Assembly: GCA_964436975.1 (NCBI GenBank)
Contig: CAYTET010000034.1
Coordinates: 1 to 21,765, forward strand
Length of the DNA: 21,765 nucleotides
Direction: 5' to 3'
Source: CAYTET01 sp964436975
GTDB taxonomy: Bacteria > Bacillota_I > Bacilli_A > Erysipelotrichales > Erysipelotrichaceae
Shown one piece after another: positions 7,547-14,851 of the stretch (its first letter is position 1; each line of letters starts with the position of its first letter). The translations under genes and the position numbers were made by a program. Below the pieces are notes generated by a model, which did not search any database, was not told where the DNA came from, and worked only from the letters and a program-made list of their open reading frames with translations.

Positions 7547-8646
7547 GTGCCTATTTAGAACCTATTAAGATGGCGGCGGTTTTCTTTCCGTTTATCGCAG
7601 CCCTGCTGACCGTTCCCTTTGTGCTGAGCCAGTATCACCGCTACGGCTCGATTCCCTGGCAGCGTGTCCTGATTGTGTATTCTTTTATCTTTTATCTGAT
7701 GACGGCTTATTTTCTGGTTATTCTGCCGCTTCCGGATCGCTCTGATCCCAGCATCTTCAATACGGCCAGCCACTTTGAAATCGTGCCCTTTGCCAATATG
7801 GCCAAGTATTTTGCCAAGCACGGGTTTGCTTTGTCATTATCATCCATCAAGGCTTTTCTGACCAGTTCGACAGTGCTGCAGACACTGTTCAATGTGATTC
7901 TGACGATTCCGTTTGGCGTTTATATGCGCTATTACTTCAAATGCTCAAAGATCAAAACCATCCTGCTGACTTTCTGTCTGAGCCTGTTTTTCGAACTCAC
8001 CCAGCTGACCGGTCTGTACTGGATCTACCCGGGGGCTTACCGGACTTTTGATGTCAATGACCTTATGACTAATACGCTGGGCGGCTTTATCGGCTATACC
8101 ATCGCACCGGCTATGCTGTTTATCCTGCCCAAGAGACAGGCCATTGATGAAAAGGCGGTCAGCGGCAGTGTCAAAGTCACTCCCATCCGGATTCTGGCAT
8201 CGGTTTTTCTGGATTTCTGCCTGTATCTGATTCTGGATGCCATCGGCATGATAGTGTTTTATATGATCTGGCCTGACAGCAGTTACAATGTAACCGGACT
8301 GTTCTTTCCGTTTATCATGCTGCTGACCCTGCTGGGCCGCGGCTACACTCCGGGCAAGCATTACTGCCATCTGAAAACCGTTGCGGAGGATGGGACTACG
8401 GCTAAACCAACTAGAATAATGCTGCGCTATCTGCTGCTGTGGGCTCCTTTTTACGGGCTGAATTATTTTACGGATCTGACTGACTTGCTTTTTAAAAACA
8501 GCACAGCCGTCGCCCGGGTAATCAATATCGTCTGTTTTGCGGTGATACTGTATTTTGCCTTTGTGATGTTTGCCTATCTGTTCAGCCAGAAAAAGCCACT
8601 CTGGTATGCCAAGGGCAGCCATACTAAAATTGTTTCAACACTATAG
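7543..8646 (+). CDS. VanZ-like / RDD two-domain integral membrane protein
   Basis: The product has 367 residues. The N-terminal half (about 15-195) is VanZ-like: several membrane segments, 'FNVILTIPFGVYMRYYF', 'SLFFELTQLTGLYW' and the hallmark 'RTFDVNDLMTNTLGGFIGY'. The C-terminal half (about 205-350) is RDD-like, with 'RILASVFLDFCLYLILDAIG' followed by 'TLLGRGYTPGKHYCHLKTV'. This fusion is widespread in Bacillota. VanZ is linked to teicoplanin resistance in enterococci, but most chromosomal VanZ-like proteins have no shown drug role; a cell-envelope function is the safer statement. The start lies in the stop codon of the peptidase gene, indicating translational coupling. Confidence 0.88.
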   Translation: MSAYLEPIKMAAVFFPFIAALLTVPFVLSQYHRYGSIPWQRVLIVYSFIFYLMTAYFLVILPLPDRSDPSIFNTASHFEIVPFANMAKYFAKHGFALSLSSIKAFLTSSTVLQTLFNVILTIPFGVYMRYYFKCSKIKTILLTFCLSLFFELTQLTGLYWIYPGAYRTFDVNDLMTNTLGGFIGYTIAPAMLFILPKRQAIDEKAVSGSVKVTPIRILASVFLDFCLYLILDAIGMIVFYMIWPDSSYNVTGLFFPFIMLLTLLGRGYTPGKHYCHLKTVAEDGTTAKPTRIMLRYLLLWAPFYGLNYFTDLTDLLFKNSTAVARVINIVCFAVILYFAFVMFAYLFSQKKPLWYAKGSHTKIVSTL

Positions 8647-8649
8647 TGT
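8638..8649. repeat. 12-bp perfect palindrome ACACTATAGTGT
   Basis: It spans the stop codon of the VanZ-RDD gene and lies 21 bp before the nucleoside hydrolase start. It could be an operator for the latter. A 12-bp palindrome can also arise by chance, and I see no -35 box in phase with the embedded TATAGT. Confidence 0.3.
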
Positions 8650-8670
8650 AAGAAAAGGAGAAATATAGAA

Positions 8671-9612
8671 ATGCGTCATTTTATTATTGATACTGATGCC
8701 GGCTCTGATGATGCCGTCGCCCTGCTGATGGCTCTGCAGGATGATGATATTGATGTATTGGGCATTACTTCTGTTGCCGGCAATATCGGTCTTGCCCAGG
8801 CCACGGCCAATGCCCTGATGACAATTCAGGTGGCGGGGAAATCAACCCCGGTTTATCCGGGAGCCGACCGGCCGCTGGTCCGCCGGCCGATAACAGCCGT
8901 GAATGTTCACGGTCAGGATGGCATGGGTGATCTGGATCTGATTCATCCGCAGGCCCGGGCTCAAGAAAAGACAGCTGTTGACTACATTCTGGAAACCGTC
9001 CGGCAGTATGATGATGTTGAAATCGTGGCCCTGGGACCGGCTACCAACATTGCCCTGGCTATTCTGACAGACCGCCCCGCTATGTCCAGAGTCAAGCGGA
9101 TTTATACGATGGGAACATCCGGACTGGGTCCGGGGAATACCACCCCGGTGGCTGAATTCAATGTTTATGCCGATCCGGAAAGCTACAGCATCCTTTTAAA
9201 CAGCGGGATCCCGCTGACAATTGCCGGCTTTGATATCTGTCTTTCAGCGGCCTGGAATCAGCAGGATATCGATGAGATAAAAAACTATGGCCCGATCGGA
9301 GCCTTTGCGATTGCCTCCAACTCCAAACTGCTGGCCTACAATGATGTCAAATGGCATAAGGTCATGATTGATCTGCCTGATGCTGTCGCCATGGCCTGCG
9401 CCCTTGATGAGGCCGTTATAGCGGCAGAAGCGGATGTCTATGCGGTCTGCTGTCTGACGGAAGGACCCTGCTACGGCCAGGTTGTCTTCTATAATCCCCA
9501 GGAAACTTTAGCCATAGCCAATCCGATTCCCGGTCTGAATGCTGTTCTGGTTACCGCTATTGACCAGGCGGGCTACAAGAAAATGCTGGCCAGCCGGCTT
9601 AGACAGAAATAA
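8671..9612 (+). CDS. Inosine-uridine-preferring-type nucleoside hydrolase
   Basis: The 313-residue product begins 'MRHFIIDTDAGSDDAVALL'. D7-T-D9-A-G-S-D13-D14 is the calcium-binding motif of the family. 'ITSVAGNIGLAQATANAL', 'YPGADRPLVRR', 'VHGQDGMGDL', 'EIVALGPATNIALAI' and 'GTSGLGPGNTTPVAEFNVYADPES' (the N-x-x-x-DPE region) follow in the expected order and length. The enzyme would cleave the N-glycosidic bond of nucleosides to free base and ribose in the cytoplasm. A strong ribosome site (AAAAGGAGAA) precedes the ATG. It is the last gene before a terminator; the ribose-type importer follows on a separate promoter. That neighbourhood fits use of nucleoside-derived ribose, but this is inference. 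Confidence 0.95.
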   Translation: MRHFIIDTDAGSDDAVALLMALQDDDIDVLGITSVAGNIGLAQATANALMTIQVAGKSTPVYPGADRPLVRRPITAVNVHGQDGMGDLDLIHPQARAQEKTAVDYILETVRQYDDVEIVALGPATNIALAILTDRPAMSRVKRIYTMGTSGLGPGNTTPVAEFNVYADPESYSILLNSGIPLTIAGFDICLSAAWNQQDIDEIKNYGPIGAFAIASNSKLLAYNDVKWHKVMIDLPDAVAMACALDEAVIAAEADVYAVCCLTEGPCYGQVVFYNPQETLAIANPIPGLNAVLVTAIDQAGYKKMLASRLRQK

Positions 9613-9633
9613 GAACATATCAGTATTACGCTG

Positions 9634-9661
9634 CCGCCGGTCTGTGTGACTGGCGGTTTTT
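9634..9661 (+). terminator. Rho-independent terminator after the nucleoside hydrolase gene
   Basis: CCGCCGGTC (9634-9642) pairs with GACTGGCGG (9648-9656) through 9 bp with one G-T wobble. The loop is TGTGT and five T residues follow. It ends the 0.85-9.6 kb run. Confidence 0.88.
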
Positions 9662-9819
9662 AATGGAAAGAGGCTTAAAAACTTGTTAAAAATGTCGAAA
9701 GTTTCACAGAAACTACACAATTAACAGGTCTTTTCCGCACTCGAAAAAGATTAAAAAAACGCTTGTTTTATCGGCGCTTTTCGTCTGTTTGTGTAGCCTG
9801 TTCGACTGTTTTGGCTTGC

Positions 9820-9833
9820 TGTAAGCGCATTCA
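9820..9833 (+). promoter_or_regulatory. cre-like (CcpA/LacI-family) operator 1
   Basis: TGTAAGCGCATTCA matches the catabolite-responsive consensus TGWAANCGNTNWCA at every defined position but one (A for T at position 10). It sits just upstream of the -35 box of the sugar-importer promoter. Confidence 0.6.
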
Positions 9834-9840
9834 AATATCG

Positions 9841-9869
9841 TTGACGAAAGCGGTTACATCAGCTAAAGT
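9841..9869 (+). promoter_or_regulatory. Candidate promoter of the sugar ABC importer
   Basis: TTGACG (9841-9846, 5 of 6 matches to the -35 consensus) is separated by 17 bp from TAAAGT (9864-9869, 4 of 6). The -35 end overlaps cre-like operator 2. The 250 bp upstream hold no gene. A small inverted repeat AGTTTC-ACA-GAAACT lies farther up, at 9700-9714. Confidence 0.6.
9845..9858 (-). promoter_or_regulatory. cre-like (CcpA/LacI-family) operator 2
   Basis: On the minus strand this reads TGTAACCGCTTTCG, one mismatch (last base) from TGWAANCGNTNWCA. Its centre is 25 bp from that of operator 1. It covers the end of the -35 box and the spacer, a position expected for repression. Confidence 0.58.
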
Positions 9870-9876
9870 AAACATA

Positions 9877-9893
9877 TACTGATTCAATCAGTA
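9877..9893. promoter_or_regulatory. 17-bp perfect palindrome between -10 box and ribosome site, probable operator
   Basis: TACTGATTCAATCAGTA has perfect 8-bp arms around one central C. It lies just after the -10 box, at the likely transcription start, and before the ribosome site of the binding-protein gene. That suits a second, substrate-specific repressor. It has no T run, so it is not a terminator. Confidence 0.55.
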
Positions 9894-9911
9894 AACAAGA
9901 AAGGGACATGT

Positions 9912-10850
9912 ATGAAAAAATTGTTTTCGCTTTTGATGGTATTGGTTTTATGCTTTACCTTCACCGCCTGCGGTAGCACCGGCGGCACAACGACAAAGAA
10001 AACAGTCGCTGTTGTATTGAAGACGCTGTCCAGTGAATACTGGAACTATGTCAAGGCCGGCTGCGATGCCGCTGCCAAAGACCTCGATATCAATGTCACT
10101 GTTGTCGGCCCGGGTGCTGAAAGTGATATTGCCGGTCAGGTTACGATGATTGAAGAGCAGTTAGGACAGAAAATTGTCGCTATCGTCTGTGCTCCTAATG
10201 ACGGTGATGCCGCTGCAGCTGCTTTAGCCAAGGCGACCGTACCGGTTGTCTTTGTTGATACAGATGCCAATCTGGATTCAAAGACTGCCTTCGTCGGCAC
10301 CGGCAACGAAGATGCCGCTGCTTTAGGCGGACAGTACATTGCCTCTGTTGATCCTACTGGCAAAGCCGTTATCATTTACGGTCAGGAAGGCGATTCAACT
10401 TCTAATGCCCGCCGGACCGGCTATGAGAATTCCCTGAAATCTGCCGGCATCGAAATTCTGGCTGAGCAGTCTGGAAACAACACCACTGAAGGTGCCAAAT
10501 CCACTATGGAATCCTTATTGAGCCGTTTCCCCAACCAGATTACCGCTGTTCTGTGCCACAATGATGACACGGCCATCGGTGCGATGAATGCCTGCCAGGA
10601 AGCCGGCGTCACCAACATCCGCATTATCGGTTTTGATGGCAACAAGTCCGCGGTTGACCTGATTCTGTCAGGCGATCTGGAAGCCACCATTGCCCAGCAG
10701 CCTTATATGATGGGCTATACCGCTGTTCAGAAGGCTTTAGAAGCTTCCGAAGGCAAAACAGTTGATAAGATTATCAAAGTTGATGCCAAGCTTATCACCA
10801 AGGATAATGGCCAGGAGTATCTTGACAGTCTGACCAGCATGCTCGGCTAA
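9912..10850 (+). CDS. Sugar ABC importer solute-binding lipoprotein (ribose/allose class)
   Basis: The product has 312 residues. The N-terminus is a lipoprotein signal: 'MKKLFSLL', a hydrophobic core, then the lipobox F-T-A-C20, followed by a Gly/Thr linker. The mature part is a type-I periplasmic-binding fold: 'VAVVLKTLSSEYWNYVKAGC', 'IVAIVCAPNDGDAAAAAL' and 'VPVVFVDTDA', then a second lobe with 'AVIIYGQEGDSTSNARRTGY' and 'ITAVLCHNDDTAIGAMNA'. 'IRIIGFDGNKSAVDLILSGDLEATIAQQP' is typical of ribose-, allose- and galactose-binding proteins. It would sit outside the membrane and deliver sugar to the permease at 12433. AAAGGGA serves as ribosome site. A sugar cannot be named from sequence alone; ribose is the first guess given the nucleoside hydrolase nearby. 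Confidence 0.92.
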   Translation: MKKLFSLLMVLVLCFTFTACGSTGGTTTKKTVAVVLKTLSSEYWNYVKAGCDAAAKDLDINVTVVGPGAESDIAGQVTMIEEQLGQKIVAIVCAPNDGDAAAAALAKATVPVVFVDTDANLDSKTAFVGTGNEDAAALGGQYIASVDPTGKAVIIYGQEGDSTSNARRTGYENSLKSAGIEILAEQSGNNTTEGAKSTMESLLSRFPNQITAVLCHNDDTAIGAMNACQEAGVTNIRIIGFDGNKSAVDLILSGDLEATIAQQPYMMGYTAVQKALEASEGKTVDKIIKVDAKLITKDNGQEYLDSLTSMLG

Positions 10851-10887
10851 TCATTAGTTAAGTAACAATAATTTATCATGATGATCC

Positions 10888-10918
10888 TGTCTGGAGGTGC
10901 CGCTGGCATCTCCAGACA
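10888..10918 (+). repeat. Strong intercistronic hairpin between binding protein and ATPase
   Basis: TGTCTGGAGGTGCC (10888-10901) and GGCATCTCCAGACA (10905-10918) form a 14-bp stem with one G-T wobble and a 3-nt loop, GCT. No T run follows, so it is unlikely to terminate by itself. Such hairpins protect the 3' end of binding-protein mRNA and lower expression of the downstream ATPase. Confidence 0.75.
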
Positions 10919-10943
10919 ACCTATATGTGAGGTAAGTCACAAT

Positions 10944-12436
10944 ATGAGTGAATATGTGGTAGAACTAAAAAACATCACTAAGGTGTTCCCCGGTGTTGTT
11001 GCACTGAACAATATGTCACTGCAGATCAAGCCGGGTGAAATCCACGGCTTGATCGGGGAAAATCAACTTTGATAAAGGTCATGACCGGTGTTCACCAGCC
11101 TGAAGACGGTCAGATAATTGTTGAAGGAAAACCGCTTGTTTTCAGAAATCCTGTCCAGGCCAGGGAAGCTGGTATCGCCTGTGTTTACCAGGAGCTGAAT
11201 ATCGTCAAGCTTCTGTCGGTTACAGATAATATTTTCATCGGCCGTTCCATCAAAAAGAAGAACGGCCTGCTGGATTACGATAAAATGGATGCCGAATCCA
11301 AACGCGTTCTGACAATGCTGGGTCATCCGGAGATCAATCCCAAGACGCCCTGTTACCAGCTGGGCATGGGACTGCTGCAGATGGTCGAGATTGCCAGAGC
11401 TGTGTCTTTGGATGCCAAGCTTATCATCATGGATGAGCCGACATCATCATTGGGCAAGACAGAAATTGAACAGCTGATGACCACGGTCCGCCAGCTTAAG
11501 GAAAAGGGCATTGCCATCCTGTTCGTTTCACATAAACTGGAGGAACTGTTTGAACTGTGCGATACCGTGACGGTTATGCGTGACGGCGAGCATATTCTGA
11601 CGGCTGACGTTGCCGACATGACGGAAGACCAGCTGATTGAAGCAATGGTTGGCCGCACGCTGACCGACCTGTTCCCCAAAGAATTCGGCACTAAGGGCGA
11701 ATGCTTCTTAAAGGTGGAGCATCTGCAGAGTGCCAGTGTCATCAAGGATGTCTGCTTTGAAGCCTACGGCGGTCAGATTCTGACTTTTGCCGGACTGGTT
11801 GGGGCCGGCCGCACGGAAACGATGAGAGCCATTTTCGGGGCTGATCCGAAGGACTCGGGCGATATTTATGTCATGGGTAAAAAAGTAAATATCCGCAGTC
11901 CCAAGGATGCCATAAAACACCGGATTGCCTTTCTGACGGAAGACCGCAAAGGCCAGGGCCTGGTCCTGTCGGAAGCCGTCAAGACCAACCTGATCCTATC
12001 CAATATCAGGGGCTTCAGCAACAATGGCATGCTTGACAAGCCACGCATTGAAAAGACCTGTCAGGATAATGTCAAATCATTGTCCATCAAGACACCTTCA
12101 ATCAATGAGGTTACTGCCCAGCTGTCCGGCGGCAATCAGCAGAAAGTAGTTATAGGAAAATGGATGAACTCCGACAGTGATATCTTTATTTTTGACGAGC
12201 CGACCCGCGGCATTGATGTCGGCGCTAAAATTGAAGTCTACAATGTCATGAACCAGTTGGTTACACAAGGAAAATGCGTCATCATGGTTTCATCGGAATT
12301 GCCGGAAGTTCTGGCAATGAGTGATCGGGTCATCGTGATGCGGGAAGGTAAAATAATGGCTGAAATAGACCGCGATTCGAAGAATTTCAACTCCGAAGCG
12401 ATTATGAAAGCCGCTTGGGGAGGCCAGTTACAATGA
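10944..12436 (+). pseudogene. Sugar ABC importer ATPase (RbsA/MglA type), frameshifted with its first Walker A deleted
   Basis: The ATG at 10944 (ribosome site GTGAGGT) begins 'MSEYVVELKNITKVFPGVVALNNMSLQIKPGEIHGLIGEN' and then meets TGA at 11070. The ATPase continues in another frame from 11069 ('LIKVMTGVHQPEDGQ...') to 12436. The expected junction is GEN-GAGKS-TLIKVMTG. The bases present, GGGGAAAATCAACTTTG, lack about 13 nt that would encode GAGK. With them restored the protein is 501 residues, the normal size. Everything else is kept: Q-loop 'VYQELN', an LGMGLLQ signature, 'LIIMDEPTSSLG' and 'FVSHKLEE'. The second domain has the usual degenerate 'VGAGRTE', 'LSGGNQQKV' and 'IFDEPTRGIDVG'. 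In this family the first site hydrolyses ATP, so as written the importer should be dead. A restart at TTG 11069 would still lack the P-loop. A sequence error is the alternative. Confidence 0.87.
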
Positions 12437-13488
12437 AAAAGAACGAAAAAGGAAAAGGAAGATTAGGTAATAAAATCGCCAGTTTCCTGCTGAAACTGGG
12501 ACCGCTGATTGGCTTGATTATCCTGTATATTGCGTTTAGCATCACCATGCCGGAAAAGTTTTTGATTTTCGGCAATCAGATGAACATTCTCAAGCAGACC
12601 GCTGTCAACTGTCTTATTGCGGCCGGTATGCTGGTGGTCCTTATTACCGGCGGCATTGAACTGTCGGTCGGAACCAGTTCCTGTCTGGCGACCTGTGTCA
12701 TCGGCGTGCTGCTGCAGAATTTTGGCATCACCAATCCGGTTATCCTGATTGTAGCCGGTGTGGCGGTCGGCACGCTATGCGGATTTGTCAACGGAACACT
12801 GTTCACGCGGCTTGATCTGCCGCATCCCTATGTCGTTACCCTGGGCATGAAAAACGTCTATCTGGGTATTGCCCTGGTAATTACCGGCTCAACGACCATT
12901 GGCTTTATCAACAAAGGTGTTGACAGTGTTATGTATCTGGGCTCTGCCACTATCGGCGGCTTTCCGGTAAGCTTCATCTTTGTTCTGATTGTCTACTTCC
13001 TGTTCAGCATCTTTCTTAACAAGACGGCTTTGGGCCGGCAGATCTACTGTGTCGGCGGCAATGCCGAAGCAGCCAGGCTGTCAGGAATCCGCTCCAAGGA
13101 TGTGCTGACTTTCGTGTATACCCTGTCAGGCTTTATGTGCGGATTAGCCGGCGTCATGCTGGTCGGCCGTATCGCTACTGCCAATGCCAATGCCGGTCTG
13201 CAGTTTGATACCGATGCCATTGCATCATGCATTATCGGCGGTGCTTCCTTCTCCGGAGGCAAAGGCACGATCTGGGGTACTTTAATCGGAGCTCTGCTGA
13301 TTGGAACAATCCGCAACGGCTTGAATCTGATGGGCACTTCCAACGATGTTCAGTACATTGTTATCGGCCTTGTCATCATTGTGGCCGTCGTCATCGACGT
13401 CACCCGCGGCAAGGTTGAAGCCAAGTCCCGCCGTCTGGCGGCAGCCGCTACCATAGAAGATAAAGGCACAGCGGAGAAAGCCAAATAA
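12433..13488 (+). CDS. Sugar ABC importer permease (RbsC type)
   Basis: With the ATG at 12433 the product has 351 residues. This start overlaps the ATPase stop (ATGA) and has GGGGAGG upstream; a TTG six codons earlier is less likely. Roughly eight to ten membrane segments are seen. 'NILKQTAVNCLIAAGMLVVLITGGIELSVG' is the family signature at the first third. 'LGRQIYCVGGNAEAARLSGI' is the cytoplasmic loop that contacts the ATPase, and 'DAIASCIIGGASFSGGKGTIWGTLIGALLIG' lies near the end. The C-terminus is a charged tail. The gene is intact although its partner ATPase is not, which suggests that any loss is recent. Confidence 0.94.
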   Translation: MKKNEKGKGRLGNKIASFLLKLGPLIGLIILYIAFSITMPEKFLIFGNQMNILKQTAVNCLIAAGMLVVLITGGIELSVGTSSCLATCVIGVLLQNFGITNPVILIVAGVAVGTLCGFVNGTLFTRLDLPHPYVVTLGMKNVYLGIALVITGSTTIGFINKGVDSVMYLGSATIGGFPVSFIFVLIVYFLFSIFLNKTALGRQIYCVGGNAEAARLSGIRSKDVLTFVYTLSGFMCGLAGVMLVGRIATANANAGLQFDTDAIASCIIGGASFSGGKGTIWGTLIGALLIGTIRNGLNLMGTSNDVQYIVIGLVIIVAVVIDVTRGKVEAKSRRLAAAATIEDKGTAEKAK

Positions 13489-13509
13489 GCAGTTATCAAG
13501 GTTTATTCG

Positions 13510-13536
13510 AAGAGGCGGTCAGTCCGTCTCTTTTTT
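13510..13536 (+). terminator. Rho-independent terminator of the sugar importer operon
   Basis: AGAGGCGG (13511-13518) pairs with CCGTCTCT (13524-13531) with one G-T wobble and an additional A-T pair at the base. The loop is TCAGT and a run of T residues follows to 13536. Confidence 0.87.
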
Positions 13537-13608
13537 ATGCAAAATGGTGCAGTCAGACCATATATACGTTAAAATAAGAGCAGGATAAGCCGAAAGGACT
13601 TTTGAAAA

Positions 13609-14724
13609 ATGAAAAACTTTGGTTTTGGTTTAATGCGCCTGCCGATGATTGACAATAAAATGGACGGTGAAGTTGACATCGAACAGGTCAAAAAGATGGT
13701 AGACGAGTTTTTAGCCCATGGATTTACCTATTTTGATACCGCTCACGGCTATATTGACGGCAAAAGCGAACAGGCGGTCAAGGCGGCTTTGACCAGCCGC
13801 TACCCCCGGACAGCCTACAGTCTGACGGATAAACTGACGGATGATTACTTCAAGACCGAAGCTGATATCCGGCCGTTTTTTGAGTCACAGCTGGCTGTCT
13901 GCGGCGTAGATTATTTTGATTACTATCTGATGCACTGCCAGATGGCTTCCAATTATGATCATTTCCAGCAATGCCATGCCTATGAAATTGCCCAGCAGCT
14001 CAAGGCTGAAGGCAAGATACAACATGTCGGCTTCTCTTTTCATGACAATGCTGAAATGCTGGAAAGAATACTGAATGATCATCCGGAAGTGGAAGTGGTG
14101 CAGTTGCAGTTCAATTACATCGACTGTGATTCTGCTTCAGTGCAGAGCCGGAAGTGCTATGAGGTCTGCGTCCGGCATAATAAGAAAGTAATTGTCATGG
14201 AACCATGCAAGGGAGGCAAACTTATTCAGCTGCCGCCGGCGGCCCAGCAGATTTTTGATGATCTCAAGGGCGGTTCAAATGCCTCTTACGCAATTCGTTT
14301 TGCGGCCAGTTTCCCGCATGTATTTATGGTTCTTTCCGGCATGTCAAGTATTGAACAGATGCAGGACAACCTGAGTTTCATGAAGGATTTCAAGCCGCTT
14401 GACGCGGCTGAACAGCAGGCCGTCAGCAAGGTCACAACCGTACTGCAGAGTCAGGGTGATATTCCCTGCACCGGCTGTCGCTACTGCACCGCCAACTGCC
14501 CGCAGAGTATTTTGATTCCGGATCTGTTTACCTGCTACAACACCAAAAAGCAGTATGATGACTGGAACAGCGTGCTCTATTATCAGAAGCTGACCGCCGC
14601 AAAGGGCAAAGCTTCCAGCTGTCTGCACTGCGGTCTCTGTGAGCAGTCCTGCCCGCAGCATCTGCCGATCCGCCAGCTTTTGGAGAAAGTAGCAGCTGTA
14701 TTTGAAAAGCCGTCCGAGCAATGA
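13609..14724 (+). CDS. Aldo/keto reductase with C-terminal 2[4Fe-4S] ferredoxin domain
   Basis: The 371-residue product has an aldo/keto reductase barrel at about 1-280, with the catalytic tetrad in place: D43 and Y48 ('YFDTAHGYIDGKSE'), K75 ('SLTDKL') and H109 ('YYLMHCQ'). The C-terminal part carries two four-cysteine sets: C287-x2-C290-x2-C293-x3-C297 ('CTGCRYCTANCP') and C338-x2-C341-x2-C344-x3-C348 ('CLHCGLCEQSCP'). Both match 4Fe-4S ligation. This combination is common in anaerobes and suggests NAD(P)H- or ferredoxin-linked reduction of an unknown carbonyl. AAAGGA precedes the start. It is transcribed alone between two terminators. Its position before the iron operon may be coincidental. 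Confidence 0.94.
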   Translation: MKNFGFGLMRLPMIDNKMDGEVDIEQVKKMVDEFLAHGFTYFDTAHGYIDGKSEQAVKAALTSRYPRTAYSLTDKLTDDYFKTEADIRPFFESQLAVCGVDYFDYYLMHCQMASNYDHFQQCHAYEIAQQLKAEGKIQHVGFSFHDNAEMLERILNDHPEVEVVQLQFNYIDCDSASVQSRKCYEVCVRHNKKVIVMEPCKGGKLIQLPPAAQQIFDDLKGGSNASYAIRFAASFPHVFMVLSGMSSIEQMQDNLSFMKDFKPLDAAEQQAVSKVTTVLQSQGDIPCTGCRYCTANCPQSILIPDLFTCYNTKKQYDDWNSVLYYQKLTAAKGKASSCLHCGLCEQSCPQHLPIRQLLEKVAAVFEKPSEQ

Positions 14725-14728
14725 TAAC

Positions 14729-14758
14729 AAAAGGGAAGAGCAAATCTTCCTTTTTTTT
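14729..14758 (+). terminator. Rho-independent terminator after the aldo/keto reductase gene
   Basis: GGAAGA (14734-14739) and TCTTCC (14745-14750) pair around GCAAA, extended by A-T pairs at the base, and eight T residues follow (14751-14758). Confidence 0.9.
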
Positions 14759-14795
14759 GGCTTTGCCGCTGCGGAGCGGAAGCGGTGAAAGGAGG

Positions 14796-14824
14796 TTGCC
14801 AACGAGGCATAGTTAGCGTATACT
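14796..14824 (+). promoter_or_regulatory. feo operon promoter
   Basis: TTGCCA (14796-14801, 5 of 6 to the -35 consensus) is followed by a 17-bp spacer and TATACT (14819-14824, 5 of 6 to the -10). It is the best-formed promoter in the window, 28 bp before the feoA start. Confidence 0.78.
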
Positions 14825-14828
14825 AACT
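14811..14828. promoter_or_regulatory. Inverted repeat over the feo -10 box, probable metal-repressor operator
   Basis: AGTTAG-CGTATA-CTAACT: perfect 6-bp arms around a 6-bp centre that contains most of the -10 box. Outside the arms two of the next three pairs also match. A repressor bound here would block RNA polymerase. The TTAG/CTAA half-sites recall DtxR/IdeR-type iron operators, though the spacing differs from the classical 19-bp DtxR box. It does not resemble a Fur box. Confidence 0.65.
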
Positions 14829-14851
14829 TTGCGACAGGAAGGGGTGGCAGC

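Noticed and set aside
9740..9775. Third cre-like site around AAAAAACGCTTGTT
   Set aside because: It shares the CG core but misses several defined consensus positions.
4167..9862. Shared 12-mer CGGTTACATCAG near 4167 and near 9851
   Set aside because: Several 12-mer repeats are expected by chance in a window of this size, and the contexts differ.
11055..11072. Programmed -1 frameshifting to rescue the ATPase at GGGGAAAAT
   Set aside because: No in-frame slippery heptamer of the X-XXY-YYZ form is present, and rescue would still leave the protein without GAGK.
14788..14810. Perfect AAAGGAGG at 14788-14795 as ribosome site of a leader peptide before feoA
   Set aside because: No start codon at proper spacing with a useful frame, and it overlaps the -35 region of the promoter.
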